A stretch of 64,000 bases of DNA, taken from Selaginella moellendorffii. Taxonomy: Eukaryota; Streptophyta; Lycopodiopsida; Selaginellales; Selaginellaceae. Each line of letters starts with the position of its first letter. Position 1 is the stretch's first letter. The notes beneath the pieces were generated by a model. That model was not told the origin of the DNA and did not search any database. It was given only the letters and a program-made list of their open reading frames with translations. The stretch spans positions 1,322,446 through 1,386,445 of the forward strand of contig NW_003314265.1 in NCBI RefSeq assembly GCF_000143415.4, read 5' to 3'. Made by a program: the position numbers and the translations under genes. Positions 32,100 through 41,865 of the stretch are shown here, piece by piece.

Positions 32100-34253
32100 T
32101 CAAGGCATATTACCATTCGAAAGAATGTTGGCGAGCAAGACGTAGGACGCACCGTCTTTGGGTTCCAAACCAAGAGCGCTCGTTGGAACATCGCGATCGC
32201 CTTTGATACTAGCACCACCGCTGCTACACGATCCAAGCAGGGATCTCCAATCCATGGCGTCGGCCACAAACGGCATGCTCGCGACGAGATCCAGCGCTCG
32301 CTCCAGATGCCCGGCCCGGCCCAGCAGATTGATCATACAGTTGTAGTGCTGCTTCGTCGGGGCCAGCCCAAAGTCGTAGATCATCGAGACGAAGGAGCTC
32401 CTCGCGGACTCGGTCCCGCCAGTGTGGCTGCGAGCGAGCAACGCGAGCACGAAGGACATGGAGTCCGGGGATTCCACCGCAAGAAGACTGTGGAAAGCTT
32501 CCGTCGCTGCGACTCCAGAGTCCTGGCTCGAGGTGGCAAACGCGGCGAGGATCGAGTTAAACGAGACGAGGTCTCGCTCGGGCATTGAATCGAAGAGCTT
32601 CTTTGCGCTGGCAAGGTCGCGGTTGAGGGAGAATACCCACAGCATCGTGTTCCAAGTAATGAGGCTCCGTTGTGGCATCCGGATGAACATTTGCCTGGCG
32701 TGGTTGAAGAAACCTCTCTGGGCGTAGACGATTAGCATCACTGTCTGGGAGATGAGGTTCGTCTCGGGCATACTAGTGATGAGATAGCAGGCATCTCCTA
32801 GATGCCCGTTCTGGGCATAGGCTGAAAGCATTGCAGTTGACAAGATCAGATCTCTCTGGGGCAAACTTTCAAACAGGGTTTTGGCGGCCTCAATATGGCC
32901 GTTTTGCGAGAACGCTGCCAACAATGTTGTTGACGAGATCAAGTTCTTCTCAGGCATGGTATCAAAGAAAACTTTAGCTCGCTCTAACTGCCCATTTTCG
33001 GTATATGCAGCGAGCATCGAATTCCAACAAGCAATGTTCTTGTGTGGAATCTGGTCAAACATTGCCTTCGCACGGTCAACATGACTGTTTGAAGAATAAG
33101 CTCCTATCATACAGGTCGAAGAAATAACGTTAACTTCCGGCAATGACTCAAAGAGTGTTTCCGCTTCGTGCATTTGCCCCGATTGGGCATATGTGGCAAG
33201 CATAATATTCGAAGAAATTAGATTCCTGTCCTCCATGGATCTATAAAGATGCCTAGCATCTTCGATTCGGTCGCTTTGTACATACGCAGCCAGCATGGCA
33301 TTTACCGTCGTAATATTCCGCAGCGGCATCGAGTCAAACATCCACTTGGCATCCTCCAAGTGGCTGTTCTGGGCATATCCCGCCAGCATGGCATTCCACG
33401 TGGCCACATCGCGCTCGGGCATCTGCTGGAACAGCCTCCGCGCGGCATCCAGTCGTTGGTTCTGGGCGAATCCGGACAGCATCGCATTCCACGTCACCAC
33501 ATTCCTCTCGGGCATCCAGTCGAATATCCTCTTGGCATCTTCCAGCCGGGTGCCGTGCGCGTAGGCCGCCACCATTGCAGTAAGGAGCACAAGGTTGTGC
33601 CGAGAAGATTCCTGGAATACTTTCTTGGCATCTTCCAGATCCCCTCTTTGGGCATATGCGTTGAGCATCGCGGTCGTGGAGACGAGATCCCTTTCAGGCA
33701 TCTCGTCAAAAACAATCTTTGCCAGATCGATCTTAGCGACTAGCGTATAAGACTTTAGCAAAGTTGTCCACGAAACTAGGCTGCGAAGGGGCATAGAATC
33801 AAACACCGACCTTGCCTCAAGAATATGCCCGTTCTGGGCATATGCCGCGAGCATGGAGTTCCACGAGATAAGATTCCTCTCCGGCATGGAATCGAATACG
33901 GCGATGGCCCGACTAAAATCTCGGGAATATGCCGCGAGCATCGTGTTCCACGAGACGATCGTCGTGCCGTGCATCTCACGGAAGAGCTGTGTGGCGGCAT
34001 CGATCTGTCCATTCTTGGCATATGCGGAGAGCATGAGATCCCACGAGAAGCAATCCCTGTCGCCCAGGGCGATGCCGTCGAGAATCTCCCGCGCCCTGCC
34101 AGTGCTCCCGCACCGCCCAAACATCTCCAGGCGCTTGTTGGCCAGGAATCGATCGGCATCGCCGTAGCGAGCACGGACGTGGGCGTCGAGCTTGTCCGCG
34201 GCGGCGAGATCCGTGCACGAATCGAGGAGCTTGATGCATTCCCTGCGATCCAT
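32100..34253 (-). CDS. Pentatricopeptide repeat (PPR) protein, PLS/E-type without DYW, intronless
   Basis: A single 717-codon frame. After a leader (RECIKLLDSCTDLAAADKLD) it consists of about 17 tandem motifs of mostly 31 residues of the form W/S-N-x-ML-A-A-Y-A-Q-x-G-x-x-x-x-A-x-x-x-F-D-x-MP-x-R-D/N, that is S-like motifs. The tail DWRSLLGSCSSGG ... SYVLLANILSNGNMP is an E-type extension that stops early, with no DYW deaminase domain. Such proteins bind single-stranded organelle RNA, one base per repeat through residues 5 and 35, and take part in C-to-U editing, often with a separate DYW partner. No strong transit peptide is evident in the first 30 residues, so organelle targeting is family inference. 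It lies between the GDSL gene (49 bp upstream) and the transporter gene (87 bp downstream), all on one strand. Confidence 0.93.
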   Translation of the reverse strand: MDRRECIKLLDSCTDLAAADKLDAHVRARYGDADRFLANKRLEMFGRCGSTGRAREILDGIALGDRDCFSWDLMLSAYAKNGQIDAATQLFREMHGTTIVSWNTMLAAYSRDFSRAIAVFDSMPERNLISWNSMLAAYAQNGHILEARSVFDSMPLRSLVSWTTLLKSYTLVAKIDLAKIVFDEMPERDLVSTTAMLNAYAQRGDLEDAKKVFQESSRHNLVLLTAMVAAYAHGTRLEDAKRIFDWMPERNVVTWNAMLSGFAQNQRLDAARRLFQQMPERDVATWNAMLAGYAQNSHLEDAKWMFDSMPLRNITTVNAMLAAYVQSDRIEDARHLYRSMEDRNLISSNIMLATYAQSGQMHEAETLFESLPEVNVISSTCMIGAYSSNSHVDRAKAMFDQIPHKNIACWNSMLAAYTENGQLERAKVFFDTMPEKNLISSTTLLAAFSQNGHIEAAKTLFESLPQRDLILSTAMLSAYAQNGHLGDACYLITSMPETNLISQTVMLIVYAQRGFFNHARQMFIRMPQRSLITWNTMLWVFSLNRDLASAKKLFDSMPERDLVSFNSILAAFATSSQDSGVAATEAFHSLLAVESPDSMSFVLALLARSHTGGTESARSSFVSMIYDFGLAPTKQHYNCMINLLGRAGHLERALDLVASMPFVADAMDWRSLLGSCSSGGASIKGDRDVPTSALGLEPKDGASYVLLANILSNGNMP

Positions 34254-34302
34254 CCACCCATGGAGAATGCCGCGAGAACTTTTGGCGCCAAGATCTTGGG
34301 AT

Positions 34303-35610
34303 TTAAATTTGAGCTAGGGCTCTTAGATTGAGAGGCTCCACGAACGCGGGAGCTCCGCCCCAGACCTGGTCGCTGATGAATCGCGCCGCCTGGTGTGTGG
34401 GATGGAAATCCCAGAAGAGGTACTTGGATGGGACGTGGCACAGGAATGGCGCATCGCGTCCGCAAGGAATCATCGCATTGTATGCTCCACCGCCACAGCA
34501 GTTCTTCTGCGTCTCCTCAAATCCTGCGAGAAAAGAAAGAAAAATCTCTCGATCGATCCAATTTCCTCGAAATCCTACCGTATTTCGTGCCATTGTTGAT
34601 CATATCGAGGAAGAAATCGTAGGGCTTGACGAGGATGATCTTCGCGTCCGTGAGATTCTTCGTTAGCTCCTGGAAGAGCTGCGCCAGCTTCGTGTTGAAT
34701 GCCAGCGCGAGCTCGTTTGATTCCTCCAAGCAGCCGGTGGCATTGTTGGTGATCTCCTGGAGCAATCGCAGCGACGGCGTGCATCCCAGAGGCCCGATTC
34801 CAGTGATGACGATCTTCCTGGCACCGGATCGATGCAAAGCCTGCTCGATCAAAGCAAGAATTTAAGATCTCTTTTGTGTCGATTGAACCGATGATCCCAA
34901 TCCTTGCTCTTTTCCTTACCAGCAGAGATTTTTGGTACTCGCCGAGGAGGAGATCGACGTATTGCTGGGGGTTGAAAGCCTGCTGGGCGGATCCATTTAG
35001 GAGGTATCCTCCCAGAAGATCATTGCTGCCAGTGACGAGCAAGAAGATGGAAGCCGGGATAGAGAGCTCCCTAGGTTTGCGTCTCTTCACAAACTCCTGG
35101 AATTGCCGGACTTGGGCATTTAGAGGGATGAGATCCTGCAAAAACGATCCAGGAATCAAAACGAAGATCCAAGATCCCTCTCTCAATCAATCAAACATTG
35201 TCCGGATTGTTCGTGCTATCCAAGATCTCACTCCCGGACGATGCAAAGTTCGCCCCTTGCGAGAAATTCGATCCTGGCTTGAGAAACGGTGGCAGCAGTG
35301 CGAGTCCCAGCAATCCAGCTGCGCTCAACCAAATCAAAGTCAAGAATTTCTATAGACAAACTAAAGAAAATTCTTGCGCACCCAAGAAATCTGGAACTAT
35401 TTTCCCGTTGCTGAATCGCCCAGTGGGCTTGAGGAAGAATGTCTCGCCGTAGGGATCGAAATTCGCCGCGTTGGGCACTCCAGCGATGAACACATTGGTT
35501 CCAGCATCGACAAGGGAGTCGCCAAACACAAACATGGCGCGCGCGGCCGCCACCGCGGCACCATTCCCCGCGATCCAGCACAAGATCACGAATAAGAACA
35601 CCATCGCCAT
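34303..35610 (-). CDS. GDSL esterase/lipase, secreted
   Basis: Five exons in phase (35610-35382, 35318-35197, 35135-34920, 34840-34579, 34523-34303) encode 349 aa. A signal peptide (MAMVFLFVILCWIAG) is followed by block I FVFGDSLVDAG with the nucleophile Ser. Block II is around SNFSQGANFASSG, block III is VTGSNDL, and block V FWDFHPTHQA supplies the Asp-x-x-His of the triad. ITGIGPLGCTPS and CCGGGAYN are the other plant GDSL signatures. The family hydrolyses acyl esters in the apoplast or wall, and cutin- or xylan-related substrates are common. The start is at the first of two Met codons (MAM) before the hydrophobic core; a longer in-frame extension would bury the signal peptide. Confidence 0.95.
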
Positions 35611-35852
35611 AGCAGAGCCAAAAGAGAAGCAAACGCAACCTCGAATCAAATCGGCAGAGCAAAGAGCTCTGGAAATGGCATAAGAACAAAGGAGATGCGC
35701 AGTCAGCATTCCACGTCAGATTTCCAAGACGCGTCAGACAGGGAGGGAGAATAATTACGGCATTTCCTACCGTACAAGTTAATGTACACGTGAAGAGAAT
35801 TTTTAGGGTTCTTCGTGCCAGTTCGACCGAATCGATCGAACTTCCCATCGAT

Positions 35853-36404
35853 TTAGGGGCTCTCGTCTCCGGCGGCGTCCTTCTTGGAGCTCCCAGTGCC
35901 AGTCTTCTTCGGTAGCAAGACATTGTGGATGTTGGGCAGCACGCCGCCAGCAGCAATAGTGACGCTGCCCAAGAGCTTCGAGAGTTCTTCGTCGTTCCTC
36001 ACGGCGAGCTGGATGTGCCGTGGAACAATCCTGTTCTTCTTGTTATCCCTGGCCGCATTCCCGGCCAATTCGAGCACCTGGAGATGGAGATGGAGTGACC
36101 AAATCAGCGCGATTGATTCAAAAGAATGAAACAGGGAAGAATTTCAGCGCGATTGATTCCAGACATGGAAAAGAATGAAATAGGGAGAGGGAAGAACACG
36201 AGAGATTTCACTCACCTCTGCCGCCAAGTATTCGAGAACCGCGGCGAGATAGACTGGCGCTCCAGCGCCAACGCGCTCGGCATACTTGCCCGCCTTGAGA
36301 AATCTGGCGATCCTACCCACTGGAAACTGCAATCCGGCCTTGGAACTCCTCGAAGTAGCCTTCTTCCCGGCGGATTTACCCCGACCTCCCCCTCCAGCAG
36401 CCAT
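35853..36404 (-). CDS. Histone H2A
   Basis: Two exons (36404-36216 and 36077-35853) with a 138-bp intron after AAE encode 137 aa. The histone fold reads [40 protein letters not shown], then [35 protein letters not shown] and [15 protein letters not shown], with the acidic-patch residues intact. The C-tail ([12 protein letters not shown]) lacks the SQE/D phosphorylation motif of H2A.X and the H2A.Z-specific docking residues, so this is canonical H2A, possibly the plant type with an extended basic tail. A plant-style intron and expected polyadenylation fit land plants. TATA and CCAAT boxes lie just upstream. Confidence 0.96.
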
Positions 36405-36477
36405 GGCAAACCCTACGCGCTCTCGAATCGATCGTTTCCTTCTTGGGAGTGAATCCCCCTGGGCGCTCCTCAAAGTC

Positions 36478-36501
36478 TATATAGGAAACCGGGGAGCCAA
36501 T
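36478..36501 (-). promoter_or_regulatory. Core promoter of H2A (TATA and CCAAT boxes)
   Basis: TATATA at 36478-36483 is 74 bp upstream of the ATG, and an inverted CCAAT (36497-36501) is about 20 bp further. From here to 37092 the DNA is GC-rich and non-coding and forms the divergent promoter region shared with the MYB-CC gene. Confidence 0.65.
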
Positions 36502-37092
36502 CAGGAGGCAGCGCTCCCCTCGACTAGGATCGAGCCCTGCCGCCGTCGGATCCAGGCGAAATCCGACGGCCCAGATCCGGATCCGGGGCCTCGTACGGAG
36601 CGGGGAGTTAAGGCCCTGCCGTACGAGAGCCCTAATTCCCGCGACACAAGGGGGCAAAGGAGCGCAATTTAAAGAAATTTGTTTGCTCAGCTCGCAGCTT
36701 GACACGACAGGGACATCAGATGATTGATTGACGACGCTTTTGATGGAGGGCGCACAATTGGATACATTATTGTTGGCCATAAACCATGCCCTGGGCCCGA
36801 AAGGATCTATCGTGTGTTTGTGTATGTTTCGTGAATAGTTTTCGAACAGGATCAAGTGGGTGTTCTCTTCTCTCTCCTCGTCAGCGGCATCCGACGGCCC
36901 CGGGCGCGCCACGTGCCCGTCAACGCGTATTAGCTGTGGGCGGGCTGCGCGAGGACACTCCCTTGGACGTTGCTCTCGCGGATGGCTCTTCTCTTCCCCC
37001 AGGGGATTCTCTCCTGTCATCATTCTCGAGGGGATTTTAGAGCGTTCGTGTAGAATTTCTGCCCCGCGCAAAGTTTTCCAGCTTCGTGCGTG

Positions 37093-38852
37093 ATGGTTGA
37101 GCAGGATCATCGCCATCTCCAGTCCCAGCGATTCCAAGACGAGGGCTCATTTCGCGTCTCGCGATCTCGCTTCGTCGCGCCGCAGGAGATGAAACCGCAG
37201 TACCGGATGGCCGCGCAGCCTGATCCTCCTCACTACAGCAACTTTCAATTCCAGCAGTTCCACCAGAGCTGTTCACCGCCAGGTACGCACAATTGATCCA
37301 TCCATCCCTCCCGGAAGAATCCCCGGCTTTGCTCGAGCATGGAGGAAGTAAGCTTCTCTCCTCTCCACAGGCAGGCCGAGCCTGGATCAGAGAATCCCCC
37401 TCGATGACAGTGAAGCGCCCGATCAGCACTTCCCCGGGCTGCTCCAGGACGACGAATCCATATGGAATGAGATCGTGGGAGCCCCAGGACACACCGATCA
37501 GTCGAGCTATCACCAGGTAAATCACGCCACACCTTTGCAGCCCTTTCTCAAAGTCCACGTATGATAAGTTTATATATCAGACGGCCGCGTATCAATCCAG
37601 GAACTTCGATTTCCATGGCATGGTGCCGGCCGCGCAGAGCTCGCGAATCTCGCAAATCTCGCAGCAGCAGCAGCAGCCGTGCTCGATCATCTCGCCGGTT
37701 CCAAAGCCGCGAATGCGATGGACACCGGAGCTACACGAGCGATTCGTACGAGCAGTGGAAGAGCTGGGTGGTGCCGAAAGTAAGCTCCTCTCCCCAATTG
37801 TTTTCTCTTTGGTGCTGGGCGAGAATCTTACGACTGTCAATCGTTTTCGACATGACCCCGCACAGATGCCACACCAAAGTGTATTCTAAGGGTCATGAAT
37901 ACGTACTCGAGCGTGGACGGGGTCAACATTCTTCACGTAAAGAGTCATCTCCAGGTCAGCTTTTCTCTGTTTTTTCTGTTTTTTTTCTGTTTTTGTTTGT
38001 TTGGTTTTTGTTTTTTGGTTTTATTGAGGTTTCCTATTTTTGATTTTATTGTGAGAGAACTTTCGGATTGGCTTCTATTTATACTTTTTAATTTAAAATA
38101 TTTTTTACAGAAGTACAGGCTAGTCAAAGATCTTCCACCCAGCCCCGTTGGTACGAATAATCAACTGTTTCTGTTTTTTTTTTTTTTTTTTTTTTTTTTG
38201 CTTTTGGATGGTCCAATATTTTGTGCGTTTTTGGCCCACAGCAAAACAGCAGCAATCTAAGCAATGTTCGCTGGAGCTCCCATCATTGAACGTAGAAACG
38301 TACGTTATACGTAGACGTGAGATTACTTGACTAGGAAAACTCTTTGAAAACTCTTTTCACTTTTTTTTTTAATTTTAACTTGTTTCTCTCTTTCTCAGTG
38401 GGCTGCAGATCACCGAGACACTGCGCTTGCAACTCGAAGTCCAAAAGCAACTCCATGAACAGCTCGAGGTTCTCTGCACAAATTTCTCGAACTATACATT
38501 TGATGGTCTAATCCAATTGCTTGTAAAACCTTGGCAGATTCAAAGAGATTTGCAGAAGAAGATCGAGGACCACGGAAGATATCTCGAGAGAATGTACAAT
38601 AAGACGGAGGAGGCGACACGATCGTGTCACAAGAATTCGGACGAGCCCTCGCCCGGTCCTCAAGAACAAGAACAGCGCAAACACCGTCAAACTTGCGACG
38701 ATCAGATCCACCAAGCCTCGGGTACCACGACGAGCACAGCCGATTCGTTCCAGCCGCCACTCAAGAAATTAAAACCATCGCAAGAACAGGAGGAGCTCCA
38801 ACCCGTGGGAGACGAGGATGTCGATTTTTCCGAACTCTGGAAGTTCACATGA
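37093..38852 (+). CDS. MYB-CC (PHR1-like GARP) transcription factor
   Basis: Eight exons in phase (37093-37282, 37371-37516, 37581-37779, 37866-37954, 38111-38150, 38242-38299, 38399-38468, 38538-38852) encode 368 aa. The MYB/GARP domain begins PKPRMRWTPELHERFVRAVE and ends HVKSHLQKYR; the usual KATPKGVLKLMKVEGLTIYH loop is NATPKCILRVMNTYSSVDG here. The coiled-coil LHEQLE motif follows (QITETLRLQLEVQKQLHEQL ... KIEDHGRYLERM). This combination defines MYB-CC proteins such as PHR1, which bind P1BS sites (GNATATNC) and control phosphate-starvation responses; dimerisation occurs through the coiled coil. The C-terminus is acidic (DEDVDFSELWKFT). Intron 3 (37780-37865) contains the start of the segmental duplication at 37844, so the second copy lacks exons 1-3. 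Confidence 0.93.
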
Positions 38853-38865
38853 AGGAAAAATATTT

Positions 38866-38946
38866 TGTCAGGAATGGGATTCGAACCCATGCCCTTGCGG
38901 ACTAGTACCTGAAACTAGCGCCTTAGACCAACTCGGCCATCCTGAC
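38866..38946 (-). tRNA. tRNA-Leu (CAG), copy 1
   Basis: The minus strand folds as a class II tRNA. A 7-bp acceptor stem pairs GTCAGGA with TCCTGAC, followed by discriminator A. The D arm is GGCCGAGTTGGTCTAAGGC, and the anticodon stem CTAGT/ACTAG has loop TTCAGGT, placing anticodon CAG. A variable arm and T arm GGGTTCGAATCCC follow. Box A and B promoters are internal. A TTTTT run just downstream (complement of 38856-38860) is the Pol III terminator. It starts 13 bp after the MYB-CC stop, in antisense orientation. Confidence 0.95.
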
Positions 38947-39057
38947 TTTACGTGTAAATACCACCATGGTGTAAGTATTTGACTGGAAATACTTTTACTT
39001 TTTAAAGCATGTGTTATGGTTTAAAGTATAGTATGGTTCTCCATTAGGGTTTATGGA

Positions 39058-40846
39058 ATGGCGGCTCTGGCTCCCTCGTCCGGTAGCATTGCTGTAGCTC
39101 CGATCTCGGGGGATCGATCTAGGGCGGCGCACATGGCTGTGAGGATCCCGATCTCGAGAGCGAGTAGAGTGGCGGCGATGGCTTGCTCCTCGTCCGGGAA
39201 TGTAGCGGCAATCGCCAGCGAGCAGGCGCATTCTAGCGCTCCAGCGATCCGGCAGAATCTCAACAAGGTGGTTCTAGCGTACAGTGGGGGCTTGGACACG
39301 TCCGTGATCGTGCCGTGGCTCAGGTAATTTGGATCTCATGCAGCGATTTCTTCTTTGGATTGAGAGTTTTGGCTTTGTTTTTCTGGACCAGGGAGAACTA
39401 TGGCTGCGACGTTGTGTGTTTCACAGCTGATGTTGGGCAAGTAAGTCGATCTCGTGTTTTTTGTTCTGCCGATTCTTAGCATTTCTTTTTTTCTTCCTTG
39501 CCATCTCTGTTCTGTGATTTCCAGGGCCTGGGCGAGCTCGAAGGGTTGGAAGCTAAAGCGAAGGCAAGCGGTGCAAGCCAGCTGATCATCAAGGACTTGA
39601 AAGAAGAGTTTGTGAAAGACTTTATCTTCCCTTGCTTGCGAGCTGGTGCCGTGTACGAGAGGAAGTATCTGCTTGGAACTTCGATGGCTCGCCCTGTAAT
39701 TGCAAAGGCAAGTTTGTGAAAGTGAGGAACTGCTGTATGGTCATTGAGCTTGTGCTGGTTTTTGTGCAGGCCATGGTTGATGCTGCAAAGGAAGTTGGAG
39801 CTGATGCCGTTTCTCACGGTTGCACAGGGAAAGGGAACGATCAGGTAACAAAGTTTCGTGTTTTTTTCCTTCTCTCCGTATACATGAGAAGTGGTTTCCT
39901 CGTGTTTCTGTAGGTGAGATTCGAGCTAACGTTCTTCGCATTGAACCCGAAGCTAGCTGTTGTTGCGCCATGGAGAGAATGGGACATAAAAGGCCGCGAA
40001 GACGCCATAGAATATGCAAAGAAGCACAACGTACCCGTGCCCGTGACGAAGAAATCTATCTACAGCCGAGACCGCAATCTCTGGCACATTAGTCATGAGG
40101 TATCGCAAATCTCCTTTTTTTTTCGTGACTTAACGACGAGCGACCTCTTTTCCAGGGAGACATTCTCGAGGACCCTGCGAACGAACCCAAGGAGGACATG
40201 TTTGTCATGACTACAAATCCGGAGAAAGCTCCTGATACGCCAGAGTAAGCTCTTCCTCAGTCTCTTTCACTGAAAGAAAACTCTTCGTTCCAGGTACCTG
40301 GAGATCAGTTTCGAGAGAGGCCTTCCAGTCTCAGTGAACGGCAAAGCTCTGTCCCCCGCCAAACTCCTGGAAGCGCTCAACGATGCCGGAGCCAGGCACG
40401 GCATCGGGAGAGTGGACATGGTGGAGAACAGGCTCGTCGGCATGAAGAGCCGCGGAGTGTACGAGACACCCGGTGGAACCATCCTGAGCCTAGCAGCGCG
40501 GGAGCTGGAGTCGCTCACGCTGGATCGCGAGACGATGCAGATGAAAGACACGATGGCGCTCAAGTACGCGGAGCTGGTGTACGCAGGGCGATGGTTTGAT
40601 CCTCTCCGGGAGTCGCTGGACGCCTTCATGGAGAAGGTGACGGAGACGACGAGCGGCAGTGTCAAGCTCAAGCTGTTCAAGGGGTCGGCGGTGGTGGCCA
40701 GCCGGACCAGCCCGTTCAGCCTCTACAGGCAGGACATATCTTCGTTCGAGGAGGGCAGTGGGATCTACAACCAGGGTGACGCTGCCGGATTCATCCGCTT
40801 GTATGGCCTTCCCACTCGCGTCCGAGCAATGCTTCTGGAGAAATGA
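39058..40846 (+). CDS. Argininosuccinate synthase, plastid-type
   Basis: Seven exons in phase (39058-39323, 39392-39440, 39525-39707, 39770-39844, 39914-40099, 40156-40244, 40294-40846) encode 466 aa. The enzyme joins citrulline and aspartate with ATP to make argininosuccinate, the penultimate step of arginine synthesis. The first 75 residues are Ser/Arg/Ala-rich with few acidic residues, as in a chloroplast transit peptide. The mature protein starts [15 protein letters not shown], the N-type ATP pyrophosphatase P-loop, followed by [23 protein letters not shown] and the C-terminal tetramer helix. Intron 3 starts with GC (AAG|GCAAGT) rather than GT. The damaged duplicate lies at 45842-47613. 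Confidence 0.95.
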
Positions 40847-40935
40847 GAGAAAGAACAGGTATGGAAATTCTTCGTTGTTTTGATATTGTTCTTGGGTGTT
40901 CTAAGTTTGAGGAATCAAATGCTTTGATTTACAAG

Positions 40936-41702
40936 CTAGATCTCTTTCTCCAATCTAAGTTGTGCTTCTCTATCATCTCTCAAACGCAGCAACGTCGCGA
41001 TTCTTCCACGCGATGGATCCATTTGGTGGAAGATGACGCAGCACAAATCTTTCATATGCCTCCACGAATTCCATGGAGTCTGTCGACGTCGCAGGTTCAC
41101 GTCCTTCCCCTTGCCTCCACCGCTGAGAACACCAACAAAGCATCCTGGAAGATTTGCAGGAACGATCGGACCTCCGCTGCTACCATCCAGAACCGAGGCA
41201 CTGATCTCCAGCCTCGATCCGGCCGAGCTCTCCAAACACCCCGGCGAGCACAGGAGCTCTCCGGTTCTAAAGTCCGCGAACGTTTCCTTGAGCCGATCAA
41301 AGAGCTCCTCCTTGGTGGCGATGTCCATCTTCTTCGTCGCCACCTCGCGGTAGCGCTCCCACACGCCGTGCTCCGCGGTGCCAAGCACCAGCTCCTCGCT
41401 CGCCATGCTCAAGAGCTCCACCATGGAAGGATACGAGAACGCCGCCACGAAAGGGGAACTTCGCCGCGACAGGCGAGAGGCGCGGGAGAGCAAGGCAGGA
41501 AGAAGGATCCATCACTCTCGGCGCTGGCGGCCTCGAAGCACGAGAAACCCTCGCTCGCCACCAAAGCCCGAGCCGCGCAATCGAATCCAGCGCCGCGGAA
41601 GGAGTTTGGAGTGACGAAAGCGCCAAGACAACCAAGAACACTACCATGATCGGCTGATACATAGCTGGCCGAGAGCGCGATCTGGATGTGATCGCCCTCC
41701 AT
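40936..41702 (-). pseudogene. Trypsin-like protease-fold gene, unit 1 copy (frameshifted)
   Basis: The minus strand encodes a protein with SVLDGSSGGPIVPANLPG, which resembles the nucleophile strand of chymotrypsin-fold peptidases (G-x-SGGP). Upstream blocks are SVLGCLGAFVTPNSF, FDCAARALVASEGFSCFEAA and EELVLGTAEHGVWERYREVA. Against unit 2 this copy carries a frameshift near 41465-41490 and a one-base loss near 41090 that scrambles the C-terminus, and its 5' part beyond 41702 has been deleted. His and Asp triad members cannot be assigned with confidence. It converges with argininosuccinate synthase, about 90 bp between stops. Confidence 0.65.
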
Positions 41703-41865
41703 CGATCGAAAGGGCGGCGCGATATCTATCCCCAGAGTGGGATCTCTCGCGAATGGATTCCAACTTAAACCCCTGAATACATGTTCAAGTAATATAAGCT
41801 AGAGCAAAAGATAAATTTCACATGTACTTGTTGAGTTTTATTTCTTGAACGATCCCTTATTACAA

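Noticed and set aside
33249-33743. 164-codon plus-strand frame within the PPR gene
   Set aside because: It is the periodic antisense shadow of the PPR repeats.
35228-35956. 242-codon minus-strand frame across the GDSL first exon
   Set aside because: It runs through the H2A 3' end and two GDSL introns in the wrong frame; the GDSL frame has signal peptide and catalytic blocks.
36376-37137. 253-codon minus-strand frame upstream of H2A
   Set aside because: It overlaps the H2A start and the divergent promoter region and shows no domain.
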